A stretch of 64,000 nt of DNA from Candidatus Zymogenus saltonus (GTDB lineage Bacteria > Desulfobacterota > Zymogenia > Zymogenales > Zymogenaceae): contig JAFGIX010000070.1 in the NCBI GenBank assembly GCA_016929395.1, forward strand, positions 1 through 64,000. The letters run 5' to 3'. Position 1 is the first letter of the stretch. Each line of letters starts with the position of its first letter. The notes below the pieces were generated by a model. That model did no database searches, had not been told where the DNA came from, and worked only from the letters and a program-made list of their open reading frames with translations. Shown one piece after another: positions 7,430 to 15,541 of this stretch. The translations under genes were made by a program, and so were the position numbers.

Positions 7430-8953
7430 CTAAGTTCCGGCGTGTTTTATGCCGAGGATGTCGAGCTCGATCTGGGACAGCCCCACGCCCCTCAGCCTTT
7501 CGCGGTTTCCCCTGAGGCTCTCGATGGCGTTGATTCCCATCCCCCCCAGCATCTCCTGGATCTCGTGGCCCCATGCCCTGACGAGGTTCGTAAGCCTCTC
7601 GGCCGCTATCTCCGGGTTCAGCCTTTTTGCGAGATAGGGGTCGTTTGTGGTGATTCCCCAGGGGCACTTTCCTGTGTAGCACCGCTGGCACATGCCGCAA
7701 CCCATGGCGATCAGGGCCGCCGTCCCGATGTATACGGCGTCGGCCCCAAGGGCTATCGCCTTTACGACGTCGGCGCTGCACCTGATGCCTCCGGCGGCGA
7801 GGATCGACGCCTGGTTTCTTATTCCCTCCTCCCTCAGCCTCGTATCGACGGCGGCAAGTGCCAGCTCCATCGGTATCCCCACGTTGTCCCTTATCATGGT
7901 GGGGGCGGCGCCCGTTCCGCCTCGAAGGCCGTCAATGGCAACGATGTCGGCGCCCGCCCTTACCATCCCGGAGGCTATGGCGGCCGAGTTGTGGACAGCG
8001 GCGATCTTTACCGAGACCGGTTTCGTGTAGTCGGAGGCCTCCTTGAGGGCGTATATCAATTGCCTCAGGTCTTCGATCGAATATATGTCGTGGTGGGGGG
8101 CCGGAGAGAGGGCGTCGGTGCCGGTCGGTATCATTCTGGTCAGGCTTATCTGCTCCCCGACCTTTTCGCCGGGGAGGTGCCCCCCGATGCCCGGCTTTGC
8201 CCCCTGGCCTATCTTTATCTCGATTCCGGAGCCGGCGTTCAGGTACTCCGCATGGACTCCGAAGCGTCCGGAGGCCACCTGGACGATGGTCCACGGGCCG
8301 TACTCGTAGAGGTTTCTGTGGAGGCCCCCCTCTCCGGTGTTGTAGATGATGCCGGTCTCCTTTGCCGCCATTGCCATCGCCAGATGGGCGTTGTAGTTCA
8401 GGGCGCCGTAGCTCATGGCGGAAAAGACTATCGGGTACTCGATCTTTATCTGGGGCTCTAATTTGTCCAGAAGGCGGAGCTTCCCCCCCTCTTTTACGAC
8501 GTTTAGACTGTCCGGCTTTCTCCCAAGATAGGTGGTGAGCTCCATCGGCTCCCTGAGGGGATCGATGGAGGGATTGGTCACCTGGCTTGCATCGAGGAGG
8601 ATTTTGTCCCAGTAGATCGGGTAGGGCTTGTCGTTTCCCATGCCGGTAAGGAGGACGCCGCCGGTGGACGCCTGCTTATAGACGTTCTTTATGTAATAGG
8701 GCGTCCAGCTGGCGTTCGTCTTGAAGTCCCCCGGATTCTCCTTTATGGTAATGGCGCCGGTGGGGCAAAGCGCCTCGCACCTGTGGCACGCCACGCATAA
8801 GGAATTGTCCTCGGTCATCTTGTCGGTCTCGGGGTCGTAGATGTGCGCCCCGTAGGAGCACTGTCTCTCGCAGACTCTGCAGGAGATGCACTTATCCTCG
8901 TCCCTCTCAATTATAAATTCGGTGAAAGTGTCATATGGGGCTTTGTACAGCAA
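7430..8953 (-). CDS. Glutamate synthase FMN/Fe-S synthase subunit (split archaeal-type GOGAT, GltB2-type)
   Basis: 507 residues. An N-terminal 2x[4Fe-4S] ferredoxin domain has C22-x2-C-x2-C-x3-C32 and C53-x2-C-x2-C-x3-C63. A (beta/alpha)8 FMN synthase domain follows, with SAMSYGALNYNAH, GEGGLHRN, KIGQGAKPGIGGHLPG, IDGLRGGTGAAP and a Cys motif CGMCQRCYTGKC at 419-430 that should hold the Fe-S cluster next to FMN. It aminates 2-oxoglutarate with ammonia from the amidotransferase subunit. The start is TTG at 8953 with GGAGGA six bases before it. Glutamine synthetase lies 227 bases upstream on the same strand, so GS and GOGAT are neighbours. Confidence 0.92.
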   Translation of the reverse strand: MLYKAPYDTFTEFIIERDEDKCISCRVCERQCSYGAHIYDPETDKMTEDNSLCVACHRCEALCPTGAITIKENPGDFKTNASWTPYYIKNVYKQASTGGVLLTGMGNDKPYPIYWDKILLDASQVTNPSIDPLREPMELTTYLGRKPDSLNVVKEGGKLRLLDKLEPQIKIEYPIVFSAMSYGALNYNAHLAMAMAAKETGIIYNTGEGGLHRNLYEYGPWTIVQVASGRFGVHAEYLNAGSGIEIKIGQGAKPGIGGHLPGEKVGEQISLTRMIPTGTDALSPAPHHDIYSIEDLRQLIYALKEASDYTKPVSVKIAAVHNSAAIASGMVRAGADIVAIDGLRGGTGAAPTMIRDNVGIPMELALAAVDTRLREEGIRNQASILAAGGIRCSADVVKAIALGADAVYIGTAALIAMGCGMCQRCYTGKCPWGITTNDPYLAKRLNPEIAAERLTNLVRAWGHEIQEMLGGMGINAIESLRGNRERLRGVGLSQIELDILGIKHAGT

Positions 8954-9180
8954 GCTCTTCCTCCGAAACGGTTGATTTCACAATAAAGGCTCGGAGCCGT
9001 TCTCTCTAACCTTTCATATTATATCTGTCACCCTCCATTTTAACGGAGCTGGACAATATCTAATTCCCTAATCTCCGGCACTCCAACGCCGGTCGACCAA
9101 CGCCAGGTGTATCCCTGACTCCGAACAGCGATCCTCAAACAGACGCCCGTTCCGATTCTTAAAACCTATCAATGACCCTG

Positions 9181-10509
9181 CTAAAGGATGGGCAGGTAGT
9201 TATCGATTTCGTACCTGCTTACGTGAGTTCTGTACCTGTCCCACTCGATCTTCTTGTTTTCGATAAACTTGTTGAAGATGTGATCGCCGAGGGCCTCTTT
9301 TACCAGCTCGCTGTTCTCCAGCTCGCCTATCGCCTCGAAGAGGTTCCCCGGGAGCTCCGTTATGTTCTTCTCGCGCCTCATTTCGGGGCTGAATTCGTAG
9401 ACATCCTCTTCGATGGGCGCGGGAAGATCGTATCCCTCCTGAATCCCCTTCAGCCCAGCCGTCAGCATAACCGTAAAGGCTAGATAGGGATTGCAGGCGG
9501 GATCGGGGGACCTGAACTCCATTCTGGTCGCCTTCTCCTTGCCCGGTTTGTACATGGGCACCCTTATCATGGTGGACCTGTTTCTTCTGGCCCAGCTGAC
9601 GTAGACCGGGGCCTCGTAGCCCGGAACCAGTCTCTTGTAGGAGTTGACCCATTGGTTGCACACGGCGGTCATCTCTCTTGCGTGTCTCAATATTCCGGCG
9701 ATGTATCCCTTGGCCTCCTTTGAGAGGCTAAGCGCGTCGTTTGGATCGTAAAAGGCGTTCCTGTCTCCCTTGAAGAGGGACTGGTGGGTGTGCATTCCAC
9801 TCCCGTTTATTCCGTATATGGGCTTGGGCATGAAGGTTGCGTAAATACCGTTCTTTCTCGCAATCTCCTTTACCGTTACCCTCAAGGTCATAAATTTATC
9901 CGCCATTTTTAAGCCCTCGTCGAACCTGAGGTCAATCTCGTGCTGGCTGTGGGCGACTTCGTGGTGGCTGTATTCAACATCTATGCCGATATCCTGCAGG
10001 GCGAAGATCGTCTCCCTCCTGAAGGGGCCTGCCAGATCGAGGGGAGTGGCGTCGAAGTATCCACCCTCGTCCAGTACCTTGGCTTCCTTGTTGTTTGCGA
10101 AATAGAAGTATTCGGGCTCGGGACCGACGTAATAAGTGTAGCCAAGATCCTTGGCCTTCTGTAAAACCTTTTTCAGGGCATATCTCGGATCACCCGCGTA
10201 GTTTGAGCCGTCCGGCTCCAGTATATCGCAGAACATCCTGGCTACCGGTTTCTCCTTGTCTCGCCAGGGGAGGAACTGAAAGGTCGTGGGATCTGGCTTG
10301 GCGATCATGTCGCTCTCCTCGATCCTGGCAAATCCCTCGATGGAGGAGCCGTCAAATCCCATCCCCTCAGACAGCGCCTCATCCAGCTCCCCGGGCGTTA
10401 TCGCGAAGCTCTTCAATATCCCGAGAATATCCGTGAACCAGAACTGGATAAAGCTTACGTTTCGCTCCTTGACAATCTTTAATACATCCCCTTTTGTCTT
10501 ACAAATCAT
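9181..10509 (-). CDS. glnA: Glutamine synthetase type I (GSI-alpha-like)
   Basis: 442 residues. ATP-dependent synthesis of glutamine from glutamate and ammonia in the cytoplasm. Family landmarks: FTDILGILKSF at the N-terminus, MGFDGSSIEGF, YYVGPEPEYFYF (metal-binding Glu), NGSGMHTHQSLF, VPGYEAPVYVSWARRNRSTMIRVP and EFRSPDPACNPYLAF. Length is typical of the shorter GSI-alpha class. The region where GSI-beta carries the adenylylated Tyr reads VYEFSPEMRREKN, not the NLYDLP form, so adenylylation control is unlikely. AAGGAG lies seven bases before the ATG. Only 227 bases separate it from the GOGAT synthase gene downstream; control by the NrpR-like protein at 13027 is an attractive inference, but I see no GGCAA/TTGCC repeat in front of it. 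Confidence 0.95.
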   Translation of the reverse strand: MICKTKGDVLKIVKERNVSFIQFWFTDILGILKSFAITPGELDEALSEGMGFDGSSIEGFARIEESDMIAKPDPTTFQFLPWRDKEKPVARMFCDILEPDGSNYAGDPRYALKKVLQKAKDLGYTYYVGPEPEYFYFANNKEAKVLDEGGYFDATPLDLAGPFRRETIFALQDIGIDVEYSHHEVAHSQHEIDLRFDEGLKMADKFMTLRVTVKEIARKNGIYATFMPKPIYGINGSGMHTHQSLFKGDRNAFYDPNDALSLSKEAKGYIAGILRHAREMTAVCNQWVNSYKRLVPGYEAPVYVSWARRNRSTMIRVPMYKPGKEKATRMEFRSPDPACNPYLAFTVMLTAGLKGIQEGYDLPAPIEEDVYEFSPEMRREKNITELPGNLFEAIGELENSELVKEALGDHIFNKFIENKKIEWDRYRTHVSRYEIDNYLPIL

Positions 10510-10985
10510 TGAAAACTCCTTTTTAGAATTTCTTTGTCAAATTACAGGCACACATTTCAGTATACACCTATTTCTAATACTTTTCATCAACAAAAACTTC
10601 CCGTCAGAGATGGAATTTATCTTGAATTTTTAAATACGGCAGTAGTGCGTTAAATCCGTGGTGGTCATAAAATGTTTATAGTATAAATATAGTCATTTAT
10701 AGGGTGTTTTCAGGCCTAAGAAACAGGCTGGAGAGCGTGGATTATAAGAAAAATTTCTCTTTACATCCCGTTAAGATTGATGTAAATTCTCAACCATAAG
10801 GGGATTGGGGTTAAATTCTCGGTTAATATGCTGTGCCGGCATTACCGAAGGCTCCACTCTCCTTTTTTTAATCAAAACCGACTGTTATTTTTTACCACCT
10901 GTCAAATCAACAATAACGTTAAGCTCCAACAAAGTCTCAGCGGACGATTCACCGATCAAATTCGGTACAGACGCCTCTGCCTTGA
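10510..10985 (-). other. Intergenic region containing the glnA promoter area
   Basis: 476 bases without a credible gene. Reading the minus strand towards glnA, a -10-like TATACT lies about 45 bases before the start codon; no good -35 is obvious. No sigma-54 consensus (TGGCAC-N5-TTGC) was found. The rest is AT-rich and shows no strong hairpin. Confidence 0.4.
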
Positions 10986-12581
10986 CTATTTGCCGTCGAT
11001 GATCTTGAGGGCCTCGTCCCTGTAGGCGTCCATCAAATAGGGAATGCCGGTGACCTTTGCGCATTCAGGTGTCAGCGACATGAGGTTATCCTTGCTGATA
11101 AGGTTGAGCTTCCATTTTCTGGCCCCTGCCATCAGCTGCTGTAGGCCTATCCGTATCTTTTCCGATACGCTGTAAATGCCGATTGCTCCCAGCGGCATCT
11201 TGTCCACTTCTTTGCCGTATTTATCCTTGACCTCTTCGTAGCAGACGAAGATCTCCTCCTTGGTCGAGCCGTACCTTGCGACGTTCTTTGGAATAGGCAT
11301 GTCATCGGTCTTATGATTCTGCAGCCAGATCTCGGTGTTCTTCCCCACTATCCCGGGGATCATCAGCGCCCGGCCCATGCAGACGGCCTTGACGTAGGGG
11401 GCTCCCAAGGCGATGCACTTGAATACGTGATCTTCGGTGGAAAGTCCGCCGGCGAAGGCGAGGTCGGGAACCGAGCCGCCGTTTTTGGAGAGCCTGTCGG
11501 AGAGCTCGACCGCCATCGAGTGGAGGTAGATTGATGGGACACCCCACTCGTTCATCATCCCCCAGGGGCTCATGCCGGTTCCTCCCGGGGCCCCGTCGAT
11601 GGTCAAGAGGTCTATCTTTGCGTCCGAAGACCACTTGATGGCCATTGCAAGCTCTCTCATCGGGTAGGCGCCGGTCTTTAGCGTGACGCGCTTCGCTCCC
11701 AAGCCTCTCAGCCTCTCCACCTCCTTCATGAAGGCATCCTGGTCGATAAATCCGAGACGGGAATGACGCTCAAACTGCTTTATAGCGCCGTCTTTGAATC
11801 CGGCCGCTATCGCCGGGTCTTCCGGATCGGGGGTTATGATGTACCCTCTCTTCTTAAGCTCGGTTGCCCTCTCGATGGAGTCGACCTTGATCTCGCCTCC
11901 GATGCACTTGGCCCCCTGTCCCCACTTCAGCTCGATAGTCTCGACGCCCAGCTTCTCGATGACGTACTCGGCAACGCCGAACTTGGTGTCCTCAACGTTC
12001 ATCTGCACCAGAATGTCGCCGTAACCACTATGGTAGCGCCTGTACTGCTCCACACGCTCGCGCATGTTGGGCGCGTCTGCGACCTTGCCGTTTTTGTCGA
12101 GTTTCAACTCCGGATCAATTCCGCAGACGTTCTCGCCGCACACAAGGGTGATTCCGCTGATCGCTGCCCCTACCGCGAAGTGTTCCCAGTACCTCCTGGC
12201 GATGTCCGTGCTTCCCAGGGCTCCCGTGAATATGGGGACCTTCATCTTTACCTTGTTTGCGGTCCCGAATTCCGTTTCCGTGTCGACCGCCGGGAATATG
12301 GCGTGTTCGGGATCTCCCTGGACTCCCTCGGCTCCGAAGGCGTATCCCATGATGTTAAGGTGGGAGTAATCGATCGGGTAATCCTTGTCCGCACCGGCCG
12401 TTACGCTCCCGAACGGGCCGGGATAAAGAAGCTCACGGCCGCGGAAGGTCGCGTTGAAAAGGTCGCAATTTCCCACGCAGTTGTCAACGCACCTGCTGCA
12501 GATTCCGGATTGGGGCGACACGTCCCTGGATCGGTTTGCCGTTTGCAATGCGTCATTCGCATTAGGCCGTTTTAGATTCAT
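10986..12581 (-). CDS. FMN-binding glutamate synthase family protein (second GltB2-like)
   Basis: 531 residues. After an N-terminal Cys motif CSRCVDNCVGNC (residues ~28-39) comes the FMN synthase barrel: FTGALGSTDIARR, ELKWGQGAKCIGGEIKV, LTIDGAPGGTGMSPWG and FAGGLSTEDHVFKCIALGA. It differs from the 7430-8953 subunit in lacking the N-terminal 2x[4Fe-4S] domain and the C-terminal CGMCQRC motif, so it is not a simple duplicate. The product may be a ferredoxin-type glutamate synthase or an amination enzyme for another oxo-acid. GGAGG precedes the ATG. It is divergent from the NrpR-like gene, and a GGCAA-N4-TTGCC repeat lies 24-37 bases before its start, which suggests repression. Confidence 0.82.
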   Translation of the reverse strand: MNLKRPNANDALQTANRSRDVSPQSGICSRCVDNCVGNCDLFNATFRGRELLYPGPFGSVTAGADKDYPIDYSHLNIMGYAFGAEGVQGDPEHAIFPAVDTETEFGTANKVKMKVPIFTGALGSTDIARRYWEHFAVGAAISGITLVCGENVCGIDPELKLDKNGKVADAPNMRERVEQYRRYHSGYGDILVQMNVEDTKFGVAEYVIEKLGVETIELKWGQGAKCIGGEIKVDSIERATELKKRGYIITPDPEDPAIAAGFKDGAIKQFERHSRLGFIDQDAFMKEVERLRGLGAKRVTLKTGAYPMRELAMAIKWSSDAKIDLLTIDGAPGGTGMSPWGMMNEWGVPSIYLHSMAVELSDRLSKNGGSVPDLAFAGGLSTEDHVFKCIALGAPYVKAVCMGRALMIPGIVGKNTEIWLQNHKTDDMPIPKNVARYGSTKEEIFVCYEEVKDKYGKEVDKMPLGAIGIYSVSEKIRIGLQQLMAGARKWKLNLISKDNLMSLTPECAKVTGIPYLMDAYRDEALKIIDGK

Positions 12582-12604
12582 ATAATAAACCTCCTTTCAT
12601 TTTC

Positions 12605-12618
12605 GGCAAAACATTGCC
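12605..12618. promoter_or_regulatory. Candidate NrpR-like operator 1 (GGCAA-N4-TTGCC)
   Basis: GGCAAAACATTGCC is a 5+5 inverted repeat with a 4-base centre, 24 bases before the start codon of the FMN synthase-like gene. Bound protein would overlap the transcription start or ribosome site. The 14-bp size equals the published archaeal NrpR operator GGAA-N6-TTCC, and the outer bases match partly. Confidence 0.5.
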
Positions 12619-12723
12619 ACTTTTTACAATAAAGAAATCATCCAAAGAAAAAACATTTCTTAAACATTAATTTTTAATCGCCGACAGCCTTGTTTTGATT
12701 AGATCCGAAAAACAGCATTGTGA

Positions 12724-12737
12724 GGCAAACTTTTGCC
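12724..12737. promoter_or_regulatory. Candidate NrpR-like operator 2 (GGCAA-N4-TTGCC)
   Basis: GGCAAACTTTTGCC has the same arms and spacing as the site at 12605 and lies in the same divergent intergenic region. Two identical-geometry sites in 135 bases are unlikely by chance. Confidence 0.5.
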
Positions 12738-12973
12738 AATATATTCTTTGAAGCCTCATTTTGTCAAGAAAAAAGTTGGATTTCACGCAAATTCCCAACT
12801 TTTTTAGGGAGATTTGGAGGGGACTGACGAAATGGACGGCAAATATAGAAAAAATGCTTTCTTAATTGTGATTTCATAAAGGGTTTTTCGCAGACCGGGC
12901 CAAAAGAATCTATTGGTGGTAGATATTTTTTTGACTGGAGAGTCTAGACAAAGATGGCGATAAAAGGAGAATA

Positions 12974-12993
12974 AATCGGCAATATTGCCGATT
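12974..12993. promoter_or_regulatory. Perfect 20-bp palindrome before the NrpR-like gene
   Basis: AATCGGCAATATTGCCGATT is a perfect palindrome containing GGCAA and TTGCC arms with a 2-base centre. It lies just upstream of a TTGACA/TATATT promoter and 34-53 bases before the regulator's start codon, which is a fitting place for autoregulation. Confidence 0.55.
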
Positions 12994-12999
12994 ATTTCC

Positions 13000-13028
13000 T
13001 TGACATGTATAGAAGAGGAGGATATATT
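13000..13028 (+). promoter_or_regulatory. Sigma-70-like promoter overlapping the regulator's translation start
   Basis: TTGACA (13000-13005) and TATATT (13023-13028) are 17 bases apart. They overlap the AGGAGG at 13016-13021. If used, transcription would start about at the ATG at 13036 and make an almost leaderless mRNA. A second, weaker start farther upstream (TTGACT near 12930) would keep the ribosome site. Confidence 0.35.
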
Positions 13029-14046
13029 GGCCGTCATGAGTGAAAAGGCGGAAAAAAAGAGGCTGTCGATCCTAAAAATACTTCACGAATCGGAAAACCC
13101 GATGAGCAGCCCCAGAATAACCCGGGAGCTCAACGCCCGGGGATTTGACGTGAGCGAGCGGACCGTGAGGCTATACCTCCTTGAGATGGATTCTGCGGGA
13201 CTGACGGAGAGCTTCGGTAAAAGAGGGAGGCGGATAACCGAAAAGGGATTGACGGAGCTTTCGCAGGCCCGGGTTTTCGAAAAGATAGGCTTTCTGGCGG
13301 CCAAGATCGACCGAATGACGTATAAGATGGACTTCAAGCTTTCCAGGCGGACGGGGACCGTCGTGATGAACACGAGCCTCATAGAAAGGGATCAGATCGA
13401 AAGGGCCGTTCCGTTGATAAAAAGCGTGTTTGCATCCGGACTCGGCATGGGAGAGCTAGTGACCGTCTTCGAGCCGGGGCAAAAGATGGGCGAGCTGGAG
13501 ATCAAGGAGGATTATGTTGGAATAGGGACGGTGTGTTCGGTGACCCTGAACGGCGTTTTGCTCGATTTTGGGATTCCAACCAATTCGAGATTCGGCGGGC
13601 TCTTGGAATTGGAGGAGGGGGAGCCTATAAGGTTTGTCGAGCTGATAAATTACGACGGGACCACCCTCGATCCCCTGGAGGTTTTCATAAAGAGCGGCAT
13701 GGCGGATCTTAAGGGGGCCGCGGAGTCCGGGAGCGGGAGGATAGGAGCAAGCTTCAGGGAGGTGCCCGCAGAGAGCCGAAACAGGGTCCTGGAAATCTCG
13801 GAAGAGCTGAAAGGTGTGGGGCTCAATGGATTCTTAAAAGTTGGATGGCCCGGGCAGGCGCTCCTCGAAATCCCCGTGAGCGACGGCCGGTGCGGCGTAA
13901 TCATAATAGGCGGTCTCAATCCGGTGGCCATCCTCGAGGAACACGGGGTCGAGGTAAAACACGCCGGCGCCCTGTCGGGACTGTGTGATTACCGAGATTT
14001 TTTCCACTATAGTGAGTTGGACGAACGTATTGGGAGGCTTTGCTGA
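13027..14046 (+). CDS. NrpR-like nitrogen regulator (winged helix plus NrpR/DUF128 domain)
   Basis: About 340 residues. The N-terminal ~75 form a winged helix (ILKILHESENPMSSPRITRE, VSERTVRLYLLEMDSAGLTE). The rest is one NrpR-type ligand domain, ending in IIGGLNPVAILEEHGVEV and ALSGLCDYRDFFHY, patterns I associate with the NrpR/DUF128 family. In methanogens NrpR represses nitrogen assimilation genes and is released by 2-oxoglutarate (family knowledge). Here it is divergent from a glutamate synthase-like gene inside a GS-GOGAT island. TTG at 13027 is five bases after AGGAGG; ATG at 13036 is in frame but 14 bases away. The ORF could extend to 12985, into the palindrome, which I consider unlikely. 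Confidence 0.82.
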   Translation: MAVMSEKAEKKRLSILKILHESENPMSSPRITRELNARGFDVSERTVRLYLLEMDSAGLTESFGKRGRRITEKGLTELSQARVFEKIGFLAAKIDRMTYKMDFKLSRRTGTVVMNTSLIERDQIERAVPLIKSVFASGLGMGELVTVFEPGQKMGELEIKEDYVGIGTVCSVTLNGVLLDFGIPTNSRFGGLLELEEGEPIRFVELINYDGTTLDPLEVFIKSGMADLKGAAESGSGRIGASFREVPAESRNRVLEISEELKGVGLNGFLKVGWPGQALLEIPVSDGRCGVIIIGGLNPVAILEEHGVEVKHAGALSGLCDYRDFFHYSELDERIGRLC

Positions 14047-14198
14047 ATCCTTGTTGAGACGGCAATAAAACTCTGATTCGATAGCACATGTTTTAAAGAC
14101 CTCTCTAAAGGGTGACGGTTTTTTGATAAAGCCAAGACTTATGGCAGCAGCGGATGTTTTGAATTCGATATATAAATCTTTGAGTGGCATTAAAACAT

Positions 14199-14229
14199 AA
14201 AAAAAGGGGGCACCGAAAAAAGGTGCCCC
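14199..14229 (-). terminator. Intrinsic terminator of the V4R-like gene
   Basis: GGGGCACC (14207-14214) and GGTGCCCC (14222-14229) form a perfect 8-bp stem around a 7-base loop. On the minus strand the stem is followed by a run of T. It ends the gene at 14284-14877 and separates it from the convergent NrpR-like gene. Confidence 0.88.
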
Positions 14230-14283
14230 AATGAAAAAGTGAAAGGTAGGCAATTTGGGAAGGAAGAACAGTAAATCAAATTC

Positions 14284-14877
14284 CTATTTTTTTTCCAACA
14301 CAAAAAAACAGGAGTCATGCCCCATGGCCTTGCACCTCTTCTCTCTAACATTGTAGACGTTTTCGCCGTAGGCCCAGTTAGCCAGGTACTGAATCACCCC
14401 CTCGTAGGAGGAGCAGATGGGCCGATCGAGCCTGTACCCTTCGCAGATAACACATTCCGGGACGTCAAAGGCCGGCCTTCCGTTTTCATCCATAGCGGGC
14501 CCACCTTTTCCCGTACCTTCCCTGTATATCTCCATTCCCTTTATAAACTTCATGTCTGGGGATAGGCCATTATTGGAAATGGGATCGAGCACCCGGGCGA
14601 TTTCGACGGTGTTTTTGAATCCAAGATAGCCGATCCTTCTCCAGATTCCGAGTGCGCCGGTTAGACCTAAAACGTTGGTAACCTCGGTGAACATCCTTGC
14701 CTGGTCTTTTACTGTAATACAGGGCTCCCAGTCGTTATTTGGGGGAGCATTAAAGAGATGGTCTACTCCCGCCTTCTTTAGAATCACCCTTGCGCCGTTT
14801 CCGCCCAATATATCATTTAGGCTTTCTATTATTGCCCTAATCGACATATTTGTGGCCATCTTTTCTTGATCCGACAT
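14284..14877 (-). CDS. V4R-like small-molecule-binding protein
   Basis: 197 residues, no membrane segment. The fold is guessed from the C-terminal pattern NVREKRCKAMGHDSCFFVLE, typical of V4R (4-vinyl reductase, hydrocarbon-binding) domains, and from an internal CVICEGYRLDRPICSSYEGV. The Cys residues could bind metal. Two other proteins in this window (47467-48099 and 48236-48895) share the C-terminal C-x7/8-C feature. GGAGG precedes the ATG. It stands alone, upstream of a hybrid kinase gene on the same strand, and is followed by a strong terminator, so it is probably monocistronic. A sensor or ligand carrier is likely; the ligand is unknown. Confidence 0.6.
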   Translation of the reverse strand: MSDQEKMATNMSIRAIIESLNDILGGNGARVILKKAGVDHLFNAPPNNDWEPCITVKDQARMFTEVTNVLGLTGALGIWRRIGYLGFKNTVEIARVLDPISNNGLSPDMKFIKGMEIYREGTGKGGPAMDENGRPAFDVPECVICEGYRLDRPICSSYEGVIQYLANWAYGENVYNVREKRCKAMGHDSCFFVLEKK

Positions 14878-14988
14878 AAGATCAACCTCCTTTTCTTTCT
14901 ATTTTTCGTTTCGGCTCTATGTTTGCCGCCGTAAGACAGAACGCTCTTTTTTTGAAGAAACCGAGTCTATTGAAAGATCGCACGTTAT

Positions 14989-15016
14989 TGTATATGTAAA
15001 ATGATTATTCTGTAAA
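14989..15016 (-). promoter_or_regulatory. Sigma-70 promoter of the V4R-like gene
   Basis: On the minus strand TTTACA (15016-15011) and TATACA (14994-14989) are separated by 16 bases, about 110 bases before the start codon. Confidence 0.5.
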
Positions 15017-15541
15017 AAGTGTGTAATTTTATGACTTTTTATTCAATAAGGCCTTAGGGCCGTTTTAGCCTGTTTGGTTTTCGGCATCGGGGTGGAATAC
15101 TGTAAAGGTATGTGAGGCCGGGGCCGGGCGCCTGCGTCATGGCTCAAAATATGGGCTTTGTTGGAAAATTGCGCTCACGCTCAAGATATTGACATATTGG
15201 TTGATATGCGTGGAGTTTAAGGCCGGGCTTAAAATTCCCCTTCAGCGGTCTTGATCGGCGGAGGTTTGTAACTTCCTTTTGCCGGAAGGGGAGCCGTTTA
15301 GTGGGCGGCTTGAATTACGCAAAGCCATAAAATAACGGGTGCAATCACAACGGGGCACCGGGACAGGGAAAGATGATGTGACTTTTATGGTATGTGATTT
15401 TTTAATAAAGTGATGCTGTCAAGACCTCGAGGCGTGGGCTTCAAAGCTGTTCAAGGAAAGGGGGCCACTGTTTTGACCGATCTTTTCTAAACTTTTTTAG
15501 CGTCTTTTGACCGTTACGTATATCGGCTTGCTTTTTTTAAG
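15017..15541. other. Intergenic region without a gene
   Basis: About 525 bases between the V4R-like promoter and the end of the hybrid kinase gene. It is GC-richer than usual spacers and contains AGCCG...CGGCT at about 15291-15311 and the string ACGCAAAGCC at 15317-15326, discussed under rejected items. No ORF with a ribosome site was found. It may be decayed coding DNA. Confidence 0.4.

Noticed and set aside
7346-8461. Plus-strand ORF of 371 residues
   Set aside because: Shadow of the GOGAT synthase gene, with no domain.
10510-10700. Sigma-54 promoter for glnA
   Set aside because: No GG-N10-GC element with the right flanks was found on the minus strand.
15317-15326. ACGCAAAGCC, identical to the core of c-di-GMP-I (GEMM) riboswitches
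   Set aside because: The upstream GGGCAAACC-type element and the tetraloop-receptor helix are missing, and no downstream plus-strand gene lies close.
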